64,000 nt of DNA from Lysinibacillus cavernae (GTDB lineage Bacteria; Bacillota; Bacilli; Bacillales_A; Planococcaceae): the NCBI RefSeq assembly GCF_009724685.1, contig NZ_WMEF01000001.1:558001-622000 (forward strand), in the 5' to 3' direction. The notes beneath the pieces are model-generated. The model was not told the origin of the DNA, did no database searches, and saw nothing but the letters and a program-made list of their open reading frames with translations. Both the position numbers and the translations under genes were made by a program. Below, one piece after another: positions 42,943 through 52,137 of this stretch (within the stretch, counting starts at the first letter, position 1; each line of letters starts with the position of its first letter).

Positions 42943-44024
42943 ACTATCAAGCAGATGTTTGTATTGTAGGAGCAGGGCCTGCTGGTGCGTTATTGTCCTA
43001 TTTACTAGCAAAAAAAGGACTATCGGTGATCCTACTAGAACAAAACGCAGTACTAGGTCAGGCATTTCGTGGGGAGCATTTAAATGAGGAAGGCGAGGCT
43101 GTTTTAAAAAGTCATCATCTTTTTGAAGCAGTCGAGTCGTTCGGCTTATTACGGATGGAAAAGCTTGAATATTATGCAGATGGTAAAGTATTTAAAACAA
43201 TTCTTCCTGAAGAAGCGGTAGGACATTTAGGCATTCATGTACCTCAAGCCCATTTATTAAAAGGAATATTAAAAAAAACACAGCGATTTCCAAACTTTAT
43301 TTGCTTGCTACATACAAAGGTGACGCAGCTCATTGTGGACGCTTCTGGGCGCTATAGTGGAGTCATAGCAATAAAAAATGGGGAAACCATTACGATCGAC
43401 AGCCAATTAATTATTGGTGCTGACGGTCGATACTCTACTATTCGTAAGGAAGCACATATTGATGTTCAAAAGCATAAACATGGCTTTGATTTACTGTGGG
43501 CTAAAATTCCTGCTCCTCCAGGTTGGGAGCCGTCTATTAAAATGGCACTTATCGGTGACAAGCAATTGTCATTATTCACGCAAGTTGCTGGCTTTGTACA
43601 GATTGGGTGGAATATTGAGCAAGGTAGTTTTCCTCAGCTTCGAAAACAAGCATTTACACCGTTTATCCATCAGCTTACAACGCAATTTCCTGCATTGACC
43701 GATATAGTAAAAGAGCATATTCAGACTTGGAAAGATTTTGTGTTATTAGATGTTTTCAGTAGTCACTGTGACTGTTGGGGTACCAAAGGTCTTGTATTAT
43801 TAGGGGATGCGGTCCATACGATGACGCCGACAGGTGCGTTTGGGTTGAATAGCGCCTTAAAAGATGCTGATTGTTTGGCTTCCTTGTTAGATAAAGACTC
43901 ACTTGCTTATTTTGATGTTCAAGAGTTTCAGCATATGCGAAAACAAGCGATTGAATATGTCTTAGCAGTACAAATAGAAAGGGAACAAACCTTTGCTTCA
44001 CATTTTGTAAATAGAGCATCCTGA
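42939..44024 (+). CDS. FAD-dependent monooxygenase (group A, PHBH/UbiH type)
   Basis: A 361-residue flavoprotein hydroxylase. The Rossmann motif VGAGPAGALLSYLLA is at the N-terminus, the DG motif in IIGADGRYSTIRKEA, and the GD motif in LVLLGDAVHTMTPTGAFGLN. Such enzymes hydroxylate or epoxidise small aromatic or heteroaromatic substrates using NAD(P)H and oxygen. The GTG start overlaps the ribD-like stop (GTGA), so the product is probably made with it. A pyrimidine or pteridine-like substrate is inferred from the operon. Confidence 0.82.
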   Translation: MNYQADVCIVGAGPAGALLSYLLAKKGLSVILLEQNAVLGQAFRGEHLNEEGEAVLKSHHLFEAVESFGLLRMEKLEYYADGKVFKTILPEEAVGHLGIHVPQAHLLKGILKKTQRFPNFICLLHTKVTQLIVDASGRYSGVIAIKNGETITIDSQLIIGADGRYSTIRKEAHIDVQKHKHGFDLLWAKIPAPPGWEPSIKMALIGDKQLSLFTQVAGFVQIGWNIEQGSFPQLRKQAFTPFIHQLTTQFPALTDIVKEHIQTWKDFVLLDVFSSHCDCWGTKGLVLLGDAVHTMTPTGAFGLNSALKDADCLASLLDKDSLAYFDVQEFQHMRKQAIEYVLAVQIEREQTFASHFVNRAS

Positions 44025-44040
44025 AAGGAAGTAGCACTAG

Positions 44041-44598
44041 ATGAAATTTGGCTTTGATATAGATGATACACTCATTGATTTACGAGCACATGCCTTTGCC
44101 ATTTATAATAAAAAATTAGGTAAAAATATTCCATTAAACATTTTTCATGCCTTAGCAAGAGTTGAAATTCACGAGCCCTTTGGATTATCGGATGCAGAGG
44201 GAGCAGCCATGTGGAATAGTTCATTAGAGGAGATTTATTTTACGGACTGTCCTTCTTTTGCAGGGGCATTAGAAACGCTCCAAGCTTTAACGGAGCAAGG
44301 ACATGACATTTACTATATTACATCACGCCCGAAACAATACTGTGCTCAAACAAAAGCGTGGATGGAAGCGCAAGGTTTTCCAATAACAGACGGTCATTTT
44401 TTCTGTGGGATGCAAGATGCAGAAAAAGTCAGCATCATAAAAGAGCTAGCTCTAGATGTTTATGTTGATGATAAACCAGCAGTATTAGAAACACTTCATG
44501 CTGTGACAACAACAGTGATCTTAAAAAATCAATCCTATAACCAGCATGTGAATTTACCGCGATTGTTTGATTGGCAAGGGTTTCAAACGATGATATAA
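44041..44598 (+). CDS. HAD-family phosphatase (5'-nucleotidase-like)
   Basis: A 185-residue HAD hydrolase resembling the 5'(3')-deoxyribonucleotidase/YqfW group. Motif I is FDIDDTLID near residue 5, motif II YYITSRPKQY, and motif IV region DVYVDDKPAVLE. It follows the monooxygenase by 16 nt with AAGGAAG before the ATG. In the operon it could supply the dephosphorylation step that follows RibD in riboflavin-type pathways; this is inference. Confidence 0.78.
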   Translation: MKFGFDIDDTLIDLRAHAFAIYNKKLGKNIPLNIFHALARVEIHEPFGLSDAEGAAMWNSSLEEIYFTDCPSFAGALETLQALTEQGHDIYYITSRPKQYCAQTKAWMEAQGFPITDGHFFCGMQDAEKVSIIKELALDVYVDDKPAVLETLHAVTTTVILKNQSYNQHVNLPRLFDWQGFQTMI

Positions 44599-44605
44599 AA
44601 ATAAT

Positions 44606-44644
44606 GGATTGGTGCAACGACAAAACGTTGTACCAATCCTTTTT
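44606..44644. terminator. Terminator after the RibA/RibD-like operon (bidirectional)
   Basis: GGATTGGTGCAACG / CGTTGTACCAATCC stem (one G-U), 6-nt loop, T-run; the A-rich left side allows use on the minus strand. Confidence 0.88.
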
Positions 44645-45761
44645 ATTGAAATCGATTGAGTTGAAATGGTGATAAATCCTGCTTACTTTTGCCTTCTATG
44701 ATAAGGTCTGAAAGTACTTCACCAACAGCACTACTAAATTTAAAGCCATGACCGGAAAAGCCAGCAGCAATCACAATGTTTTGATGCTCAGGTAACAAAT
44801 CAATGATAAAATCTTCATCTGGTGTCATTGAATATTTGCATGTTTTTCCATATTTAATAGCTCCATGCTGGGGCATAAATTCATGAATGAAATGTTGTAA
44901 ATCAACGGTATCTGATTCATCAAAAGGGCGCAAAAGGTCGTTTGGATTGATCGCTTCGCCGCCATCATGACGTCCAAGTTTTAGTCCTGCACCATCAATA
45001 CTTGGGAATCCATAGTACGTTGAATCTGCCAACTCAAAACAATAAGCGGGAAAAACATCTTCACGATAAAGCTGCTCATTCGCCTCAAACCAAGCGAATG
45101 TTTTTCGTATGGGTGTTACAGGAATGTCGATGTTCATTGTAGAAAGTAATTCAGTTACCCATGCACCCGCTGTTACAATTAACTGCTTGGCATTATAAAT
45201 ATGATTAGCTGTCTGTACTTGTACAATTTCTCCAGGGTGGATGGCAAGTACTTTTTCATTTGTTTGTAAGCTTGCACCAGCGTCCAACGCTAATTTTTTA
45301 TAGGCTTCAATGCATGCTTCTACACGAAGGACGCCAGCTGTAGGCTCAAAGCAAGCGACAAAATTTGCTGGCAAGGATAATCCTGGCCACTTGTTCATCG
45401 CTTCAGATGCTGTGTAGTGCTCGAGTGCTAAATCATAGAGCGCTGCACTAGATTTCACATTTTGAATAAAGGCGCATGTTGGTGCTCCAATATTTACTAC
45501 ACCCGTTTGTAAAAATAACGTTTCATCTACTAAAGTTTCAAGCTCTTGCCATAGCTCACCAGCTCTTTTAACAAAAGGTACATAGCTAGCCCCTTCACCA
45601 TATGCAAAGCGGATAATTCTGGTGTCTCCGTGATGGCTACCTTCTTCGTGTGGTGGAGCAAGGGCATCTAACAAAAGAACGTTTTTACCTTCCTTTGCTA
45701 AATAATAACCAGCTGCCATGCCCATAGAGCCAGCACCAACTATTATGACATCATATACCAT
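44643..45761 (-). CDS. Monomeric sarcosine oxidase / N-methyl amino acid oxidase
   Basis: A 372-residue FAD oxidase of the MSOX/MTOX family that demethylates sarcosine or a related N-methyl amino acid, giving formaldehyde and H2O2. The N-terminal FAD motif is DVIIVGAGSMGMAAGYYLA. The Cys in GKTCKYSMTPDEDF aligns with the Cys that binds FAD covalently in bacterial MSOX. HHGDTRIIRFAYGE is also typical. ATG 45761 follows GTAGGGAT. N-methyltryptophan oxidase is the closest alternative. Confidence 0.85.
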   Translation of the reverse strand: MVYDVIIVGAGSMGMAAGYYLAKEGKNVLLLDALAPPHEEGSHHGDTRIIRFAYGEGASYVPFVKRAGELWQELETLVDETLFLQTGVVNIGAPTCAFIQNVKSSAALYDLALEHYTASEAMNKWPGLSLPANFVACFEPTAGVLRVEACIEAYKKLALDAGASLQTNEKVLAIHPGEIVQVQTANHIYNAKQLIVTAGAWVTELLSTMNIDIPVTPIRKTFAWFEANEQLYREDVFPAYCFELADSTYYGFPSIDGAGLKLGRHDGGEAINPNDLLRPFDESDTVDLQHFIHEFMPQHGAIKYGKTCKYSMTPDEDFIIDLLPEHQNIVIAAGFSGHGFKFSSAVGEVLSDLIIEGKSKQDLSPFQLNRFQ

Positions 45762-45834
45762 TATAATCCCTACTTTTTTGCTCAAGTATAACAGATTAAT
45801 AGAAAAGGATACAGAAATTTTAGAAAATAAATAG

Positions 45835-45873
45835 ACACAGCACTTCTATCCAAATAGAATAGCAGTGCTGTGT
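45835..45873 (-). terminator. Terminator of the purine permease gene
   Basis: ACACAGCACT (45835-45844) and AGTGCTGTGT (45864-45873) with an inner CTAT/ATAG pairing. On the minus strand it is followed by a T-rich stretch. Confidence 0.65.
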
Positions 45874-45887
45874 ATGAGATGTATGTG

Positions 45888-47237
45888 CTATTTTGAGCTT
45901 GGTAAAACTTTGTTAAGGACAATGGCCACTAGCGCAGCAGTTGCGATGGGTGAACCAAATAAATATTGCACAGTTGTAGGTAAAGAATATAAGAAGTCAT
46001 CAGGCAATAAGGTCAGAGCTAAAGTTAAAATGATAGGAATAGCGATTACATACATTTCCTTTTCGCCAATCTGTTCATTTTTCATGACCTGTAAACCACT
46101 AATGGCAATAATGCCACAGACAATCACAAATACACCACCAATGACAGCTGAAGGAATGGCTGAAATCAAAGCAGCTAATTTACCCGAGAAACCAAATACA
46201 ATAAACCACATTCCTGCAGCAATGAATACTCGACGGCTGGCAATCCCTGTAATGGAGATAACACCTGCATTTGTTGAGTACCCCGTAACAGGAGTAGAGC
46301 CAAGTAATGAAGCAATAAAACAGCCTATTCCTTCACCAACAACGCCTCGATTAATTTGTTTATCTGTTAATGGTTTGTCGATAACGTTGCTGATAGCAAA
46401 CCATGTTCCAGTTGTTTCTGCCATTAAGACGATATAAATAATGACCATTGTGATAATCGCTGAAATATTAAAACTAAAGCTGAAATCTGCAAATGGAATT
46501 TGTGGCATACTAAACCATTTTGCTTGCGATACAGCAGATAAATCTAAAACACCCATCATATTTGCAGCAATACTACCAGCGATTAAGGCTATGATGACAG
46601 AAGCAATACGGAATAGACGCCCTTTTTGATGGAAGATTGTGCCTAACATGACGCAAATTAATAACACAGATGCTGTAATCAGTGCTAAATAGATATTCTG
46701 ATGAATGGATGCGCCTGCTCCTTTAAAAATATTATCACTTAGTCCGACAGGCATTAGAGCAAGGCCGACAACAAAGATAATCGTTCCGCCAACAATAGGT
46801 GGAATAAATGTTTGAACAATTTTATTGAAAATGCCCGTGTATCCTAAAATAATGACTAAAATGGCCCCAATTAAACTTGCGCCTAGCACGGTGCTCCAGC
46901 CTAAATCACCACTACCACTTGCTGCATAAATACCAATAATAGCGCCTAGTGGAACATAGGAAGGACCTTGTGCCATCGGTAATTTCATACAAAAGTGTGT
47001 TTGGACAATAGTCGCGATTCCTGCAGCAATGAAGGTTGATTGAATTAATGCACTTGCTTGTCCCGTTTGTAAACCAATTAGCATGGCAATTAAAAATGGT
47101 ACAACGTAAACATCCATGGCCATGACATGCTGTAAACCAAGTATGGCTGATTGGCCAATAGAGACTTTTTCATCTGGTAATACGGTTAATTGTGTTTTTC
47201 TTGTTTCGTTAGTTAGTTTACTATGTTGCGTTTCCAC
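45888..47237 (-). CDS. NCS2 (NAT) family purine/xanthine-type permease
   Basis: A nucleobase:cation symporter of about 449 residues and twelve to fourteen helices. The helix 1 and 3 regions (LGLQHVMAMDVYVVPFLIA; MAQGPSYVPLGAIIGIYA) and GSTPVTGYSTNAGVISITG carry the QHVMAM and GST-type NAT motifs. GTG 47237 lies 9 nt after GAGGTG and is preferred to the GTG at 47249. It is downstream of guanine deaminase by 51 nt on the same strand, pointing to purine use as a nitrogen source. Confidence 0.85.
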   Translation of the reverse strand: METQHSKLTNETRKTQLTVLPDEKVSIGQSAILGLQHVMAMDVYVVPFLIAMLIGLQTGQASALIQSTFIAAGIATIVQTHFCMKLPMAQGPSYVPLGAIIGIYAASGSGDLGWSTVLGASLIGAILVIILGYTGIFNKIVQTFIPPIVGGTIIFVVGLALMPVGLSDNIFKGAGASIHQNIYLALITASVLLICVMLGTIFHQKGRLFRIASVIIALIAGSIAANMMGVLDLSAVSQAKWFSMPQIPFADFSFSFNISAIITMVIIYIVLMAETTGTWFAISNVIDKPLTDKQINRGVVGEGIGCFIASLLGSTPVTGYSTNAGVISITGIASRRVFIAAGMWFIVFGFSGKLAALISAIPSAVIGGVFVIVCGIIAISGLQVMKNEQIGEKEMYVIAIPIILTLALTLLPDDFLYSLPTTVQYLFGSPIATAALVAIVLNKVLPSSK

Positions 47238-47288
47238 GAAGATGTACACCTCAAAATGGTAAATTTTTAATTTAGAAGAAAAGAATCA

Positions 47289-48656
47289 TTAGACTCTCGT
47301 ATGGACTTTATTTCCTTGCACCCAAACCTCACGGATATTTTCTGGACGCACAAGATACATCATTTTTTGGAAAATATCGCGTAAATCCTCGTTGCTATCG
47401 AAAATAGGAAGCTTAGCAGATGGGATTTTTGTATCAATGATTTGTACATCCCATGTATAGTTTTCCTGTAAACGACCAATTGGAAGACTTAAGCTTTCTC
47501 CACCACCAGCTGTTGCTAGATAGAAAGCCTCATTAATGGTAATACGGGAATTTGGCACACCACGCTTTTCGGCTACAATGGCTGTATCTACACCATCCTC
47601 TAACATTCTCGATGACATAACAGCCTGTTTTGCATTATCGAATAGGCTTGGAGAAAACCCTCCTGAAATATCTGAACCTAATCCAATATCAACGCCCATT
47701 GCATGGAAGCGAGCAATCGGAATAACACTATTAGCAAAATAGGCATTTGAGATTGGACAATGGCCAATAGCAGTGCCAGTTTCAGCAAATAATCGTGCAT
47801 CATCATCACTTAAAAAATTACAATGAGCCATGACCGATTTATCGCCTAATAAGCCAAAATCATGTAAGGCAACGGCATCATTTTTATTAAATCTCTCTTT
47901 TACATAGCCATGCTCCCAGTCGCTTTCGCTACAGTGAGATTGAATATGTGTATCGTATTTCGCAGCTAATTCACCTAACCCCTTTAAGGCGTCGTCTGTA
48001 CAGCTTGGAATAAAGCGTGGTGTGACAACGGGGTAAACACCTTGTTTAGTCGATTTGGCTAATTCTTTTACTTCTAAAATAAATTCTTCTGTATCTGCTA
48101 ATGCGGATTGTGTGTTAGCATCCCGATAAAAAAATGGATTTTGCTCAGGATCATCCATAACCACTTTTCCGACTAGTCCTCGTTGGCCCTTTTCGGCACA
48201 GATTTTAGCTAAAAGTATGCTTGCCTCCTTATGGACTGTCGCGAAATATAAGGATGTTGTTGTGCCGTTAGCTAGTAGCGTGCTCACTAAATCCTCATAA
48301 ACCTCTTGGGCAAACGCTAAGTCGGAAAATTTGGATTCGATAGGGAAAGTGTATGTGTTTAGCCAATCATAAAGAGGAATGTCTAATGCTGTACCAGATT
48401 GCGCCCATTGCGGTGCATGGACATGTAAATCAACAAATCCTGGTAAGAAATATTGACCTTCAGTTAATGGATGGAAGTTATTTTGATGTTGATATGTAGT
48501 TAATAGTTGTTGGTATTCAGCATGTTCAGGAGCAACTGCTTTGTCAATCATGCCGTCAGCATTAATGAAAAACAAATAATCTTTTAAAATTTGCACTTCA
48601 GTTGCAGATTTACTAGTAAATGCTGTCCCTTTGAAAATATGCGTATATTCAGTCAT
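47289..48656 (-). CDS. guaD: Guanine deaminase (amidohydrolase family)
   Basis: A zinc hydrolase of 455 residues that turns guanine into xanthine and ammonia. Metal and substrate motifs: PGFVDLHVHAPQWAQSGTAL, IQSHCSESDWE, AHCNFLSDDD, GHCPISN and GLGSDISGG. This is the large amidohydrolase type, unlike the small cytidine-deaminase-type GuaD of B. subtilis. ATG 48656 follows AAGGTGG. It probably forms a unit with the purine permease. Confidence 0.87.
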   Translation of the reverse strand: MTEYTHIFKGTAFTSKSATEVQILKDYLFFINADGMIDKAVAPEHAEYQQLLTTYQHQNNFHPLTEGQYFLPGFVDLHVHAPQWAQSGTALDIPLYDWLNTYTFPIESKFSDLAFAQEVYEDLVSTLLANGTTTSLYFATVHKEASILLAKICAEKGQRGLVGKVVMDDPEQNPFFYRDANTQSALADTEEFILEVKELAKSTKQGVYPVVTPRFIPSCTDDALKGLGELAAKYDTHIQSHCSESDWEHGYVKERFNKNDAVALHDFGLLGDKSVMAHCNFLSDDDARLFAETGTAIGHCPISNAYFANSVIPIARFHAMGVDIGLGSDISGGFSPSLFDNAKQAVMSSRMLEDGVDTAIVAEKRGVPNSRITINEAFYLATAGGGESLSLPIGRLQENYTWDVQIIDTKIPSAKLPIFDSNEDLRDIFQKMMYLVRPENIREVWVQGNKVHTRV

Positions 48657-48818
48657 AAAAACCACCTTAATGTTCGTTTATTGATAATATCATGGATTAT
48701 TATAGGCTATTTAAACTACTAAGTCTATAAAAAAACGAATATTGATGGTTGGGTGATAGAAATATATAAACATATCCAACTACATTTTTACAGCTTTGAC
48801 AAGCGTTGATGGATAAAT

Positions 48819-48846
48819 AGAAGGCACTCATTTTCAAGTGCCTTCT
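48819..48846 (-). terminator. Terminator of the LysR-family gene
   Basis: A perfect 10-bp stem AGAAGGCACT / AGTGCCTTCT with an 8-nt loop, 3 bp beyond the lysR stop. The T-tract is weak. Confidence 0.6.
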
Positions 48847-48848
48847 TT

Positions 48849-49739
48849 CTATTTAATCGATTCATTGATAATGTGAAGAAATTTATGAAAGGAGGAGGAA
48901 TGATGTTGTTCATTTTTTCGTGTACAAAGATAGATAGGGCGTTGAATATCGATATCCTTAATAAAAACACGGGCAACTTGTTGCTGTTGTATAAAGCTAG
49001 AAGCGGCTATGGATGGAGCGAGCATTGTACCGAAACCTGCTGCAATAGCATGAATGGATTCATTGATTCCATCAAGTTGTAACCCTACTTTAGGTGGGGG
49101 AATCTTATGTACTTTACATAATGCATTTAAATATTCTTTCGTGGAGCTACCATCTTCCCTCGTGACAAAAGGCTGTTGCATAAGTTCTGCCAGTGAAACT
49201 GTTTGCGCCGCAAGAGGATGGTTATACGGTACAATAAACCAATAATCTAAATTCATTAGAAATTGATAATTAATATCGGGATGATGACCATCTTCTTTGA
49301 CGATAAAAGCTAAATCAGCTTTATAGTGAAGTAATTCCTCAATGACTTGCTGTGAATTAGCTGTTTTTAAATGAATATTTGTTGCTGGATAAACTTGTTT
49401 AAAATGAGCCAGCCATTTGGGTAGTAAGAAATGGGAGGGAACATGTGTAGAAGCAATTTGCAATTCCTCATTGCCTGTATTTTTTAGCTGCTCTATTTTA
49501 TGTTCAATATCCGTTTCTAAATCAAATAAGCGTTGTGCCTGTTTATATAAAAAAGTACCGTTGGGTGTTAATGTAATACCTCTGCCTTTCGATTCCAATA
49601 GTGAGAAACCTAGCTCTTTTTCTAAATTTCTGATTTGAATGGTTACAGCGGGCTGGCTAATCATAAGAGCTTGTGCAGCTTTGGAAACACTATTGAGTTC
49701 AGCCACCTTTGTAAATAACCGTAGTGCATGTAAATTCAT
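48849..49739 (-). CDS. LysR-family transcriptional regulator
   Basis: A 296-residue regulator. The N-terminal helix-turn-helix (HALRLFTKVAELNSVSKAAQ, then ISQPAVTIQIRNLEKELGF) is typical, and the rest is a two-lobe effector-binding domain. It is divergent from an MFS transporter gene over a 116-bp spacer, the usual arrangement of LysR regulators and targets. Effector unknown. Confidence 0.9.
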   Translation of the reverse strand: MNLHALRLFTKVAELNSVSKAAQALMISQPAVTIQIRNLEKELGFSLLESKGRGITLTPNGTFLYKQAQRLFDLETDIEHKIEQLKNTGNEELQIASTHVPSHFLLPKWLAHFKQVYPATNIHLKTANSQQVIEELLHYKADLAFIVKEDGHHPDINYQFLMNLDYWFIVPYNHPLAAQTVSLAELMQQPFVTREDGSSTKEYLNALCKVHKIPPPKVGLQLDGINESIHAIAAGFGTMLAPSIAASSFIQQQQVARVFIKDIDIQRPIYLCTRKNEQHHSSSFHKFLHIINESIK

Positions 49740-49855
49740 ATCAATACACCTTTCATAAATTTTTTTAATGCTTTTATATACATTATATATTAGATTTATT
49801 AATTTTCGCTCTGTATCCTTTTAATTACAGTAGAGAACATGGGGAGGGCATAAAG

Positions 49856-51040
49856 ATGAATCGACAACATGTGGGGATTGTCTTTGGGGGAATATTATTA
49901 CTAGTTGTAGCAATGGGCATTAGTCGCTTTGCTTTCACACCCATTCTGCCGTTTATGCGTCATGATGTAGGGTTTTCATTAGAAGTGGCTGGATTTTTAG
50001 CTTCAAGCAATTATATTGGCTATTTCATCGGAGCATTGTGGGCAGGATTTATTTATCGTCAACGAAAAAATGTTTTATTGGCAAGTGTCGTTTTCAATGT
50101 CGTTTCAGTCGGATTAATGGGCTTAATACAAGTGTATAGTGTGTGGCTAGTTCTCCGTTTAGTAGCAGGTATCACAGGAGGTCTTATTTTTGTTTTAACG
50201 TCTAGCATTATAATGGATTATTTGGCGAAACATTCATTATCACGATGGTCTGGCTATGTATTTAGTGGCATTGGCCTAGGTATCGCTATTTCAGGTTTAT
50301 GTGTACCTGCTCTAGAAGCAAAATTTGCATGGCAGGGCGCATGGCTAGGACTAGGCATATTATCAGCCATTTTTTTACTCGTTACGACTATTTTGTGGAA
50401 AGATTTAGAGGTGCAGGACAGCATAAAAGTCGCAAAATCTCTCGGTACGAAAATGACAAGGGGCTTTATGCCATGGCTTATTCTGTCCTACGGTTTAGAA
50501 GGACTAGGCTATATAATTACAGGTACTTTTTTAGTCGATATTATTCATAATATTCCTTCTCTTCAAGCTTACTCCTCATATAGCTGGGTCATTGTGGGGC
50601 TAGCTGCTATTCCATCTGCACCTGTTTGGACGGTCTTGTTAGAGAAGTTTTCAGCTATAAAAATTTTGTTTGTGGCATACATACTTCAAGTGATAGGCAT
50701 CCTGTTACCCGTATTTTCACAAACTGTATGGAGCGTTCTGTTAGCATCATTTTTATTCGGTCTAACCTTTGTAGGAATTGTCACGCTCACAACTTCCTAT
50801 GCTCGTCAGCTTTTCCCAACAAAGAGTGGATTCGTTGTATCCTTATTGACAACCTATTATGCATTTGGACAAATTATTGGCCCTATTGTCGCAGGACAAC
50901 TGGTGAAAGTTTATAGTAGCTATAAAGCTGCGCTTGTATTTGCTGGTATCATTGTCTTTCTAGCATTGCTTGTTATGGTAGTTGGTAGATGGCTGACCGT
51001 TAAAAAACAAGCTGTCTCGAAAAATACAATTTCTATATAA
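49856..51040 (+). CDS. MFS transporter (YbfB/YjiJ type)
   Basis: A 394-residue twelve-helix transporter. The first helix region GISRFAFTPILPFMRHDVGF and ASSNYIGYFIGALWAGFI are characteristic of the YbfB/YjiJ MFS group. RBS GGGGAGGG precedes the ATG. It is probably controlled by the divergent LysR regulator. Substrate unknown; efflux is likely. Confidence 0.85.
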   Translation: MNRQHVGIVFGGILLLVVAMGISRFAFTPILPFMRHDVGFSLEVAGFLASSNYIGYFIGALWAGFIYRQRKNVLLASVVFNVVSVGLMGLIQVYSVWLVLRLVAGITGGLIFVLTSSIIMDYLAKHSLSRWSGYVFSGIGLGIAISGLCVPALEAKFAWQGAWLGLGILSAIFLLVTTILWKDLEVQDSIKVAKSLGTKMTRGFMPWLILSYGLEGLGYIITGTFLVDIIHNIPSLQAYSSYSWVIVGLAAIPSAPVWTVLLEKFSAIKILFVAYILQVIGILLPVFSQTVWSVLLASFLFGLTFVGIVTLTTSYARQLFPTKSGFVVSLLTTYYAFGQIIGPIVAGQLVKVYSSYKAALVFAGIIVFLALLVMVVGRWLTVKKQAVSKNTISI

Positions 51041-51047
51041 CGCATAA

Positions 51048-51080
51048 AAGCCATAAATCCTATTTGGATTTATGGCTTTA
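51048..51080 (+). terminator. Terminator of the MFS gene
   Basis: A perfect 14-bp stem AAAGCCATAAATCC / GGATTTATGGCTTT with a 5-nt loop. Confidence 0.88.
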
Positions 51081-51225
51081 TCATTTACTTAAAGATGGCG
51101 TGCCTCTATCTACATGATAATAAAAAATCAAATAAAAGTCTATTTATTTTTTTATTTATATGGAAAAATAGACAAGTGCACAAGAGACGTAACGTTACGA
51201 TACTACTTTGAAATGAGGAATTTAC

Positions 51226-51966
51226 ATGAACACAGAACAAGCCATTCAACGTTGGAATCAACATGCAGAAAGGTATACAGCTAACTATGATGAGCATGGT
51301 GGTATTCATCGTGAAGTATTGTTAAATCCAGCTATCTTTTCTTTATTGGGAGAGGTAGACGAAAAACATGTGTTAGATGCAGGTTGTGGAGAAGGGTACT
51401 TAAGTAGATTGCTAGTAAAAAAAGGTGCTACAGTTACGGCCGTTGATTTTTCTCAAAAGATGCTGGATATTGCTAAGAAAAGAACACATAGCCAGGATAC
51501 TATTCGATTTTTACACGGGAACTGTGAAGATTTATCGTTTTTAGCAGATGAACAATTTGATTGCATTATTTCAAATATGGTTCTCCAAGATTTAGAGGAT
51601 TACAGGTCCGCGTTGCATGAGATGTATCGACTCTTAAAACCTAATAGCACGTTTATTTTTTCAATACTTCACCCATGTTTTGTGACGCCAAATAGTGGAT
51701 GGATAAGGCATGAACAGCTAGATCAGCAGTATTGGAGAGTACAGCGTTATTTTTACGAAGGCACCTATCAACAACTAGATGCGGACCCACCAATTGTCCT
51801 CTATCACCGTACATTATCAAGCTATGTGCAAGCGATTATTCAAGCTGGCTTTACCATTGAAAATATGATAGAACCAAAGCCATCGCAAGAGATACTAGAG
51901 AAGTATCCTCAATTTGAGGAGGATCTACATTGTGCAGACTTTATTGTTTTTAAATTAAGAAAATAA
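51226..51966 (+). CDS. Class I SAM-dependent methyltransferase
   Basis: A 246-residue methyltransferase of the Methyltransf_11 type. Motif I is VLDAGCGEGYLSRLL near residue 46, motif II VTAVDFSQKMLDIA, and motif post-I/IV FDCIISNMVLQDLED. The SAM site looks complete; the acceptor is unknown. RBS AAATGAGG lies before the ATG. It stands alone between an MFS gene and the siderophore ABC operon. Confidence 0.85.
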   Translation: MNTEQAIQRWNQHAERYTANYDEHGGIHREVLLNPAIFSLLGEVDEKHVLDAGCGEGYLSRLLVKKGATVTAVDFSQKMLDIAKKRTHSQDTIRFLHGNCEDLSFLADEQFDCIISNMVLQDLEDYRSALHEMYRLLKPNSTFIFSILHPCFVTPNSGWIRHEQLDQQYWRVQRYFYEGTYQQLDADPPIVLYHRTLSSYVQAIIQAGFTIENMIEPKPSQEILEKYPQFEEDLHCADFIVFKLRK

Positions 51967-52102
51967 AGGGGAGACCATGAGATTATTCCATGGCAGTCTA
52001 CTGTAACAATTTTTTATCCTCGGCTATGTGAGCGAGCAGATTTTGATTTCAGTAATGGACTAATTTGGATGGTTAAAACAGAAGCTTTCGTTCATAAAGC
52101 AC

Positions 52103-52135
52103 AAAAGGGAATGTCTGGATTGACATTCCCTTTTT
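52103..52135. terminator. Bidirectional terminator before the siderophore operon end
   Basis: A perfect 13-bp stem AAAAGGGAATGTC / GACATTCCCTTTT with a 6-nt loop, flanked by A- and T-runs. Confidence 0.9.
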
Positions 52136-52137
52136 AA

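Noticed and set aside
45865-46437. 190-codon open frame on the plus strand
   Set aside because: It lies opposite the NCS2 permease gene. The reverse complement of hydrophobic codons often stays open; no ribosome site or family likeness.
48660-48780. Purine riboswitch upstream of guanine deaminase
   Set aside because: The conserved core segments of the purine aptamer (such as GTTTCTACC) are not present on the minus strand.
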